Shown here: positions 55,341-64,000 of the stretch, in pieces
Layout: each line of letters opens with the position of its first letter
Position numbering within the stretch: the stretch's first letter is position 1
Assembly: GCA_963965975.1 (NCBI GenBank)
Contig: OZ014425.1
Coordinates: 1,311,001 to 1,375,000 of the forward strand
Source: Xestospongia bergquistia
Lineage: Eukaryota; Porifera; Demospongiae; Haplosclerida; Petrosiidae
DNA: 64,000 nucleotides
Reading direction: 5' to 3'
Translations under genes and position numbers: made by a program
The notes under the pieces: generated by a model
What the model was told of the DNA's origin: nothing
The model's database searches: none
Seen by the model: the letters and a program-made list of their open reading frames with translations, nothing else

Positions 55341-55758
55341 TCATTTAATTGGTTTCTTTGTTTCTTGATAAAGTTCATATAACTGACTTAATTGTTGATC
55401 TGATAAATGGTCCAAATCCTTACTCTTGAGCTTCTGACCAATTTTTTCATTGGACGAAAGTTGTGTTTCCATGGTAACAGCAAATGCCTAAAATATTATA
55501 GTTAATTACACAAAAGTACTTTTTTGATCTTACATTAAGGTGAATGAGGACAAGACACACCCACTAGAGGGTGTGGTTAGGTTTTACCTTCCATTCATCC
55601 ATGAATTGTGTGATGATTTTGTCATCATTCACTTTACGGTGCTGCTTGAATTCTTGTTGTATATAGACCACACCTACTTCTGCTAGCTCCTTTGGTAATT
55701 TTTGCTGTAATCGTAACAGTCTACGATAAAGTGACATAACATTTCTCTGGTGTGACAT
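55341..55758 (-). CDS. SDHAF3: Succinate dehydrogenase assembly factor 3 (LYR protein)
   Basis: Two exons, 55758-55588 and 55487-55341, give 105 aa. The LYR-type motif is in MSLYRRLLRLQQKLPKELAE; then VYIQQEFKQHRKVND and ITQFMDEWK, all matching the ACN9/SDHAF3 family, and a C-terminal helix DLDHLSDQQLSQLYELYQET. In other animals and yeast this mitochondrial matrix factor protects and helps mature the iron-sulphur subunit of complex II. It is a little shorter than the human protein (125 aa) at the C-terminus. It converges with MTHFD1 (202 bp between stops) and diverges from ZNF830. Confidence 0.93.
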
Positions 55759-55807
55759 CTCATACAAAAAAAGGTGGCACCCGGCCTTTATTTTTAACCC
55801 TTATAAA
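55759..55807. promoter_or_regulatory. 49-bp divergent spacer SDHAF3 / ZNF830
   Basis: Only 49 bp separate the two ATGs. An imperfect ttataaaatgg just before the ZNF830 ATG is probably not a working TATA box because it abuts the start codon. A shared promoter is inferred. Confidence 0.6.
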
Positions 55808-57988
55808 ATGGAGTCTTTAACTAAACAGCAGCTATATCGCCGTCTAATGAAGGAGCAAAAATCAAAAGGACCTGATGTTCAAAAAATAGACCATCCTTTA
55901 GCCAAGTAGGATAATAAATTGTACCATACTATAACAATTACTCCTTACATTACAATTTCCTCCACCTTCTTTCCAATCTGCATGTTCAAAGTACATGCAG
56001 TGATAAAGTTCTTTTATTCTAGATACAATTCTATTGGTCAGTTGACATGTGTTATATGTAGTCTACCTATAAAAAGTGAACTTCTCTGGCAAACACACTT
56101 ACTGAGCAAAAACCACAAAGAGGTAAACGCTATAATTAATGTACTGATGAGATCGTTATGGAATAATTAAACAAATATAGTAGGAGTTAATAGTAGTAAT
56201 TCTTCTATGTAATGCAGTAGGATCATGTAACGAACAATTTGTTTGTTTTAGATATTAAATATTATACTAGTAAATATATTGGTACTATCTATTGTACCAT
56301 ATCTTTGATCTATTATCAAATACTATAGTTATATAGGTCATGTCACATAACATATAATGTGTAGGTTGCTGACAGCACTTTGTCTCTCCTTGTTGTACAT
56401 GATATACTTTCTCTCTTGTACATTATGGAATAAGGACTTTGGTCTCATTGAAATTTAGCTAATTAAGCATTTATATCTCTGTCATATTTTAATGTTTGTT
56501 TGTTTGTTTGTTTGTTGTTTGTTTTAGAATGTAGCTGCTTTAAAAACTTTACCCATTAACAAGAAGGAAGTAACAAAGGTGACCACCTCTTCAACCAGTG
56601 ACTCTTCTATTGCTTCATCTAATGATGGCGAGTTTGTGAAACCATCTCTCCCTCCACTTACCAAGAGAAGACACTCAAGTGTGAGTAGTCATTCTCTGTA
56701 ACTGACAAGACTATGTTATTTCTATAGTCTAGTGAAGAAGCTCCATCTTTAAAGAAAAGCAAAGGTTAATTGATTGTTTTTGCTTTCTATAACATAGTTA
56801 ATTGAGTCATCAACCACTATAGCAGCTGTAGAAACATCTTCTATTTCAAAATCTCAAGGGTATGTCCCAATGTATTGTTTGGTTCATTTTGTGGTAGACT
56901 ACCAACAGATTTCTTTGACCCTCCCTCATCCGAGCTAGTTACTGATGAGAACTCTAATAACTTTAATACAACAAGTACACTATCAAAAAACTCTGCCCTT
57001 CCAGATGGTAAGTATAATTTGCTGACAATATGACATTTATATGTTGCTAGACTTTTTTGACAATGTTTCTGAGAATACAGAGGATTCTGAAATAAAAGAC
57101 AGAGATGACAAGTTGTTATAATCATTTTGTGTTTTTATAGAAACTTTTCTTTCTCTACAGAAACAAACCATTAAAAGGACAAGAGAATGAAAGAGAATTA
57201 CCGGAAGGTTTTTTTGATGATCCTAAGCAAGATGCTAAAGTAATAGTTGATCATGTGATTTTTGTGATTTGATTGGCTCATTTTTAGGTAAGGAAAGTTG
57301 AGTACAAAGATCCTTATGATTCAGAATGGGAAGCTTTTCAAAAGAGTATATCAAAAGAGTCTGAGGTATGTCATATCTTGTAATGAACAGAGAAACATTA
57401 TGATGTGTTGCTTGTCTGTTTGTATCATATTATCTGTCTACCTGTTTATCTTCATCCACTTATACTAATTTGTTTCTCCTTTGGACTATCATTGTCTGTT
57501 TTAATTGTCGTTCTTTCAATCATTTAGTTGATCGTCCCATTCATTCACTCAATTATTTCTTACATACTTGAATGCATCTGTCCGTCCTTAGGTATCTGAA
57601 GCTATTGTAGAAGAAGGTGATGAAGAAATGAAGGAAGGAAGAGAGCTAACAGAAGTTAATGAACAAGTGTGAGTTAGAGACTGATAACTGTTATTTAGCC
57701 TCATTCCCAAACTCATTATGATATTGGACTGAGACCAACTTTTAATCTGACTTTATTTTATATCATTTTAGTCACTGTTTTCAAAGAGCAGAGAACTTGA
57801 GAGTAAAGCAGGAGTCGTTATTTGCAGTAAAACATATAAAAAAAGAGACCACCTCTGATAGTGAACAAGACATTACTGATAATAGCATCGTCATCAAGAA
57901 AGAAAGAGATAATGATGATGAAAATGGTGATGGTGATGATGATGCAGATCTCAATGACCTTTTAAACTGGCGCTTCAAATCTTCATAA
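55808..57988 (+). CDS. ZNF830: Zinc finger protein 830
   Basis: Eleven small exons: 55808-55905, 56023-56122, 56528-56680, 56728-56764, 56823-56859, 56898-57007, 57051 to about 57115, 57161-57239, 57288-57365, 57592-57668 and 57772-57988. The start MESLTKQQLYRRLMKEQKSK and a single C2H2 finger of the U1/matrin type (YNSIGQLTCVICSLPIKSEL, then WQTHLLSKNHKE) are characteristic of ZNF830/CCDC16. Downstream are two DFFD-like acidic blocks (LPTDFFDPPSSE, LPEGFFDDPKQ), YKDPYDSEWEAFQKSI, and a very acidic tail ending LNDLLNWRFKSS, all typical of the family. It is a nuclear protein tied to pre-mRNA splicing complexes and genome stability. The exon 7 donor is ambiguous between 57112 and 57116. Confidence 0.92.
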
Positions 57989-58713
57989 TACGTATTATTC
58001 GTTTCTAATAATTTGTATACAATTATTTCCCTTTGATTTTACCTCCCATGCAATGATCAACTCCGTATATTAATCGTTTTATGAGCATAGGTACCAGCAG
58101 TTGTACGGGTTCTCGAAAACGTGCTAGCTAAACAAGGCTGTAGGCTCCTCTACTCCTAGTCTCCCTTATTGTGGACAAAAAAGTAAGCAAAGTTGTCACA
58201 ATCCTTGCTATATCTGGAGAAGTGCAGCTATAATGTTATAGTGATCCCGTCCTGTATACGCGCCTCTGTGCAACAATATATATAGAATTATGTACTGCAA
58301 AAGAAGCTACTTGTATTGCTACATGTACACCGTTGTTATGTTGTCATCGTAATATTGTGTATTAATGTGAGAGATAGCAATTACTCAGTCTGTTATTGAG
58401 AATAAAGTATTTTAGCATAAATTTGCTAGTTTTGATAATCTGTTGATAATATGGTTGTTTATAATGCAATTCATATTTGAACTCCAAGAAATGGGTAAAC
58501 ATCAACACTAAAACAACAAATTAGGCCACCCATATCACATATCAGATGTATGTCATTCTATATTGTATAAAATTTGCTTAGATTGAACTAAACTAGTTTC
58601 TGTTACAGATTGTATAGGTGTATATTGGAGCAGTTGAGCAAGTGTTTCATTAATTTGCAGTACAATTAATAATACTATCTATTGCATCATTGTTACTGAG
58701 ATCTGCTGAACAG
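57989..58713. other. Spacer upstream of the Ig receptor
   Basis: About 725 bp without recognisable exons. Base composition is less AT-rich near 58090-58270. Presumed 3' UTR of ZNF830 and promoter of the receptor. Confidence 0.5.
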
Positions 58714-61700
58714 ATGTCTTTCTTTGGACTATATTTCATAGCATCAATGCTAACTTTATCATCAGGTAACTGAACCCATTTGAACTTTGTTCTATGATTA
58801 ACAAAACAATAGTAGATTTATATACTTACTGACCATTCAGATGTGGTCATAGAATGTCGTTATAAAAATAGTATTGATAATAAGTATAGCTTAACAACAT
58901 ATTGATACTGACATTATGGCTGTCTTGAATAAGCTACAACATTTTAATGAAAGATATCATATTATGAAATTGCAATGTGTAAGCACTTGTGAGCCTCTTC
59001 CTACTGAACTATCTAAGTGTTAAGATTATTCATAGTTTATATTAGCTTGCTTCTGGGAGATGATGAATACTCATAAACTACACCCACTACAGTATAAATT
59101 CTGCAGCTCAAACATTTTCTCTAGAAATCAGTATTTGCTATTCAGCAATTTTTGTAATTTAAACAAGACATTTAGCAATGAGTATTACTAATTCTTATTT
59201 TAACCATTATAGTTATTATATATATTTAGGTTACTATGTTCAACCAGACATCATAAAATTCCTGACACATCCTCAAAGTCAGATTGCAGTGCAAGCTTCT
59301 TCTGTTTATCTTGAATGCTCTATTGATAAGACTCTGCTAAATCTCAATCTACCTCAAGTTCATATAGCTTGGTATCATAATGGCAGTCTAGTCGAGTCAT
59401 GTAACAGTGCTCAAGATCAAGAATCAGTGATTGTATCAACTTGTATGATTGAATCAGTTCAAATCAGTGATATTGGATGGTATCAATGTCGAGTTATTGA
59501 TGGTGACAATGAGACACTATGTCAGAATTTAGACTGTGTAAGAACTGTAACTTCGAGCCAGAATGCCTATGTCTCAGTGATAGGTATTTGATTGATGGAT
59601 GGATAATGAACAAATGAATGAAGATATACTATATGTCTATAAAGAGATGGATACTTGTATGGATATATAAACTGTAAATATTTCTTTCTTTAATAGGTCT
59701 TGATAACTCCACCTACTTATCATATCACTTACCTAGTAACTGTAGTAATACAATATTGCAGTGTCTCTCATTGAATGAGTCTATTCTTACTAACTACATA
59801 TTCAATTTTGAATTGATCTGGAGAAAAAATGAAGAACTAGTTCAAAATAAAACACTGGTCAGTTTTTAGATAGTAATAATACAAATTTAACCCCTATTAA
59901 TATTAGATCTCTGAAATTCTTCCGTCAAGAAATTTGATGTTAAAATCAGATGTGCAAACTATTTCACAGTTACCTGGTATCTACCAATGTTTGTTACAAC
60001 TTCCTAATAGCTCTAACGAGTTCTTAATAACTCAGATTATAGTCTATCCACCTAATACTATCAGTAAGTATATGCGCATATATTTATAACAATGTATAAT
60101 TAATTTAGTATCTTATTATTGTTGTTTGTTTCAATTGTCTTGCATTGAAAGCTGCCAAATACATTTTCCCAAAATAATGTTATTATAATTTACGGGCATT
60201 GTTTCTTATTTGAAAATCAATTTAAAATATATAATGTATTTAGCTAGCATTCGTTTGCTATATAGTAATGTCATTGTGGTGTACACAATGTGAAAATATT
60301 GAAACCAATTAAAAATAAAAATCGCATTCCCATCAAAGGAATTTTACTGGGTATAAACACCAAAACTAGTATACTGAAAATGCACTATTGTATATTCTAA
60401 TAGTATCCTAACTGAGTAAACTGACTATAAACTGACTATATCATCAGTTATTCAGTGTTACTATTTTTGTCCTTTATACCATGGGACAATTCCTTTAACT
60501 TCACTGGAAAAATTGAAAGTAATAAGGACATCATATGAATAAGTGACTATACAGCCACTGTTAATATATTAGCTATGTACAGTAGATTTTGTAAACCTCC
60601 TAGGGTAAAGAAACAAAGGGATTTCAGGGTCTGGGAACTAGAATTCCAACACTGATCATATCTCTTTTTAGATCCTAATGATCTACCTAATGTGACTCTG
60701 ACTATGTATAGCTCAGGGTCTATCAATTCTTCAGTTCTCTTAGCCAATTCTTCTCTTGAGTTGGTTTGTCATCATAAAAATCTTTGCAATCCTATGTCCA
60801 TTACTTGGAGTCATAATGAAGTTAATATTAACTTTCAAGACATGGTGAGTGCCCACAGTGAAGAGGGGGTGTGGCTCAGATGGGATGCTGTAAATGTTGG
60901 ACATTCTGGTAATTACTGTTGCTCTGTGAATGGAGTTATGAATGAAACTAGCAGCTGTATCTATTTGCACGTAATAGGTAAATTAATCTATAGCAATTTC
61001 AGAACTTGCTTGTCAATTTTGATTTTGTTTAGATTCTGACCCTATTCCAAATGAGATAACGATATTCATTGATGAAACAAACTCTGCCCCTCAATTAAAT
61101 TGCAGCAGTACCTACTCAATTCAATGGACACACAATGGGCAACCTATAGATCACAATCCATTAGCATTTTCTTTAACACTAACTAATGGCACAATACTGG
61201 AGAAATGTGGCATATATCAATGTATCATAGCTAACTCGTCAATAAACAATTTAGTATTATACAGAGTGTTGCCGCAAGGTTGGAGTAATCCAGTTTCTTT
61301 TGTTTCCTGCCATGCTCTTCCCTACAACTCTATTCAATTGATGTTATCATTTCACTTGCCAATTTTCACAGGGGGTCTGGACCCTACACATCTATTTGTT
61401 ATTATTGAAACAATTGTTACAGAATATGGTCCATTTAAGAGAGAATACGTTCATAAGCATATTGGCTCCAATATGTCAGCTGTTCTGACTGGTCTTCAGT
61501 ATGGTATTTACTCATTTGGTATCACTGTTGTCAATACTCACAATATAACAATCAGTGAATCTGAGAATTTGACTAAAGAGGGGTGTACACTTTATCGTAA
61601 GTAAACTGAATCAATATTTTACTCCAATACAAACACATTATCATTATATAGTAGATAGAATAGCAATACTTTATTAATATAATCTATTTTTTTGATACAA

Positions 61701-63771
61701 ATGAACTATAATTTTGTAAGTCTACGTCTACTCACTATAGTGCCCAGTATTATGTTAATATTATGTATTGGCCTATATCACTATATTACTACATTATAGG
61801 GTCTAATGGTATGATATGATGGTATGATTAATTTTGTTATACACTGATGAGATAGTCCTGTAGTTTGATCAAGATATCTTTTTTAGCTCCAAATCCACCC
61901 AATGTGACTCTTTTGTGTGGAGATCCATCTTCAATATTTGAGTGGAGAAGAGCAGGCTCATATCAGCTTTATGGTGACATCCACATCTTGTTAGAATGTT
62001 TCAATGCATCTCACCATCAAGTGTATTATGTAAGTTATTTTCAAGTGTTTTTCTTACTGTTATATTATATTACTGGTGCTAACATTGTATCATACAATTT
62101 CAGATGCTAATATCTCCTTTATTTTAGAATTATTATACCTCTACAAAAACACATGAAAATATTACTATTGATAGTCCTATTGGTTTGAATGGAACTTGTA
62201 ATTTCACTTCTAAAGCTTCTAGATTTGAATGTCCTGATAGTAGTAACTCAACGGGAGGTTGTTATATGACAGCAACTACATCATCACTAAACAGTATTAC
62301 TGTCTCAACTACTACATCATCAATAAACAGTATTACTGCCTCAACTCCTACTACATCATTACTAAACAGTATTACTGTCTCAACTACTACATCATCAATA
62401 AACAGTATTACTGCCTCAACTTCAATTACATCATCATTTATTACTGCCTCACCTTCTAATTTACCTATTACTACAGAGAAGAACAGCTCTCTTCGTATCT
62501 CTATAGAAGTAATAACATCAAATCTACAAACTATTCTTACTGATAATACTTGTAAGTTACTAGCTAAAATGGTCTCAACTTATAAGGCATACATCTTGTT
62601 ACTATAGCTACTGGCCCAACATCCACTTTGTCGTCACCATCTCCATCATCCTCAGTCTCTTCTTTGCCCTCTTTCACCTCTACTACCTCACCTACAGCAG
62701 AGACTTTTCTTGTTACTATTGTAACCATTGTGTTTGTGACAGCAGTTAGTATTGTCTTCATCCTATTAGCTTTGACTTTGTTATGTGTGGTAGCATTTAA
62801 AATATGGAGGAAAACGAAGTAAGAAAACAAAACAATTAATAAAGATATTTGTTTACACTTCTACTCTTTTTCCATTAAGAAGGTCTGAGATTGTTTTTGC
62901 TACTGATCTTCAAGATTCACCATATTATTTTGAAGTAAGTATCAGCAGCTGTTGTGTGTTAACATGTGATAATTATCTGTAAAGCCATGATTAAAAATAA
63001 TTATAGTATAATATAATTAGATTGGCATTTTAATTGTGTTGACATTAATTCTACACTAGCCTACTGGCTTGCATCACGTAGCCAGCCCCTCCCCCTTCAT
63101 GAAGGAAAGAGGAGCTGGCTACGCAAGAGTAAATAGTAGTAGTATATATATATATATATATATATATTTCTCTCCTATAGGGAAGTATTCCATATATTGA
63201 CCATTTCAATTTGGATAATATTAGTATTGAAAGCGAGAAGACACAATATTACCAACCTTTATGTTACTCTGAACAAGATAGTATAATTCCAACTAACAAC
63301 TTTAAGGAGAAAGAGACCCAAGTACTAGACTTACAAGACAAAGTAGATAGACTGGATCATGAATGTGTGACAGTTTCAGTAGACAGTGAACATGATCATC
63401 AAAAAAGTAACTTAACAAATCAGGAGTCATTTACTACCCTCACTCCTGCTTCTAGCACTAATCCAAGTCGTAGAACTAGTAACAACAGTGATACTTCAGG
63501 TAGCAGTACTGATTCTGGTATTACCAGTGCACCTGAATATCTGAGGGGTTACAATTATCACGCAACAAATAATTCATCATCTACAGATTTACAATTATTA
63601 TCACAGACATCCCCAATATTTAGTACTATTGTAGAGGAATCTCCACAACATGTTTCAGACAACTTTACCAATACTAATCCTAACATTACAATTACTGTTA
63701 TACGCTGTGATGAAGACACGGCTTCACATGGTTCGTATGAAAACATGGATTGTAGCCAAACCAACAATTAA
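58714..63771 (+). CDS. Single-pass Ig/FN3-type receptor with tyrosine-containing tail
   Basis: Eleven exons join in phase: 58714-58765, 59230-59583, 59697-59857, 59907-60063, 60672-60977, 61033-61596, 61887-62029, 62128-62551, 62608-62818, 62880-62934 and 63181-63771, giving 1005 aa. A signal peptide (MSFFGLYFIASMLTLSSG) comes first, then Ig-like domains with Cys ... Trp ... YxC signatures (HIAWYHNGS with GWYQCRV; FELIWRKNEE with GIYQCLL; SITWSHNEV with GNYCCSV; SIQWTHNGQ with GIYQCII). An FN3-like segment follows, then a Ser/Thr-rich stalk with tandem repeats, a TM helix (TIVFVTAVSIVFILLALTLL) with basic stop-transfer KIWRKTK, and a 200-aa cytoplasmic tail. The tail has YQPL, YFEG and a terminal YENM, a PI3K-type YxxM that also fits YxN. 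It probably binds ligands or neighbouring cells; no kinase or TIR domain is present. Family unknown. Confidence 0.88.
62268..62440 (+). repeat. In-frame tandem repeat encoding the Ser/Thr stalk
   Basis: Units of about 36-42 bp (cat cac/aat aaacagtattactg-type) repeat four times and encode LNSITVSTTTSS / INSITASTPTTS alternations, with a higher-order pair structure of about 81 bp. This is likely to vary in length between individuals and be heavily O-glycosylated. Confidence 0.85.
63077..63123. repeat. Short hairpin element in the last receptor intron
   Basis: CGTAGCCAGC (63077-63086) pairs with GCTGGCTACG (63114-63123); the arms extend inward through cctc/gagg and ctt/aag to a catg loop, and outward through ttgc/gcaa with a 4-nt bulge. 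It could be a tiny palindromic MITE. An AT run at about 63143-63166 follows before exon 11. Confidence 0.65.
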
Positions 63772-63884
63772 TGTCAATAATATCACTTAATTATAATTCA
63801 ATTTTGATGTTATAATTATAATTATTATTTTTACGAAATTACTTGTTGCGTAATATCGAGTATACGTTAAGCAGACTAGCCCTT

Positions 63885-64000
63885 ATGGCGTGTAAGCTGT
63901 TTGTGTTGTCCTCTCTGCTCGTGATAGCTGCCTTGATTTTCTCCCAATATGGAAGTCAAGATGATGATAGTCCACCTCTCAACAATTTTGGTTTGTATAC
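63885..64000 (+). CDS. Start of a secreted or membrane protein gene, cut by the window
   Basis: From ATG at 63885 the frame reads MACKLFVLSSLLVIAALIFS, a clear signal peptide or signal anchor, then an acidic QDDDSPP stretch. A possible donor occurs near the right edge (gtttgt at about 63991). Its start lies only 113 bp after the receptor stop, in the same orientation. Too little is visible to name it. Confidence 0.55.
   Translation, partial: MACKLFVLSSLLVIAALIFSQYGSQDDDSPPLNNFGLY

Overview
The window looks like nuclear DNA of an early-branching animal, most plausibly a demosponge of the Amphimedon type. It is AT-rich, with densely packed genes, many very short GT-AG introns (often 45-60 nt) mixed with a few long ones, and animal-type proteins: tandem ETS factors, a PAR-like bZIP factor, SNX-BAR and SENP-like proteins, and an Ig-domain receptor. 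The species assignment is inference. Exon chains were built by hand from splice sites and reading-frame continuity; for PSMA2, DARS1 and MTHFD1 the joined lengths (233, 535 and 942 aa) agree with the known families.

Layout. 1-2.2 kb: microsatellites and a small secreted-protein gene (-). 2.36-5.83 kb: a decayed cut-and-paste transposon with a gypsy-type integrase plus Ulp1 (C48) and PHD domains. 6.0-8.75 kb: a many-exon gene (-) for a separate C48/SENP-like protease, followed by about 152-bp tandem repeats. 9.9-10.9 kb: an intronless kelch gene. 11.1-19.7 kb: SNX4-like sorting nexin (-) and proteasome subunit PSMA2 (+), head to head. 20.7-27.1 kb: two intronless ETS-domain genes in tandem, each with a TATA box. 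28.9-46.2 kb: cytosolic aspartyl-tRNA synthetase (-), 21 exons, with a bZIP gene nested on the opposite strand in one intron and with MITE-like repeats.

46.3-58.0 kb is very compact: beta-galactosidase (+), coiled-coil protein (-), RRP8 (+), MTHFD1 (+), SDHAF3 (-), ZNF830 (+). 58.7-63.8 kb: an 11-exon single-pass Ig receptor with a Ser/Thr-rich stalk and a tyrosine-containing tail. The start of a secreted or membrane protein gene runs off the right edge.

The housekeeping genes repeatedly form divergent pairs with 39-111 bp between start codons: SNX4/PSMA2, DARS1/GLB1, coiled-coil/RRP8, SDHAF3/ZNF830. No operon, CRISPR array, rRNA or tRNA gene was seen. The most notable items are two different C48 proteases side by side (one in a dead transposon, one with an intact catalytic geometry), the bZIP gene nested in DARS1, and long CT microsatellites lying at 3' splice sites in two genes.
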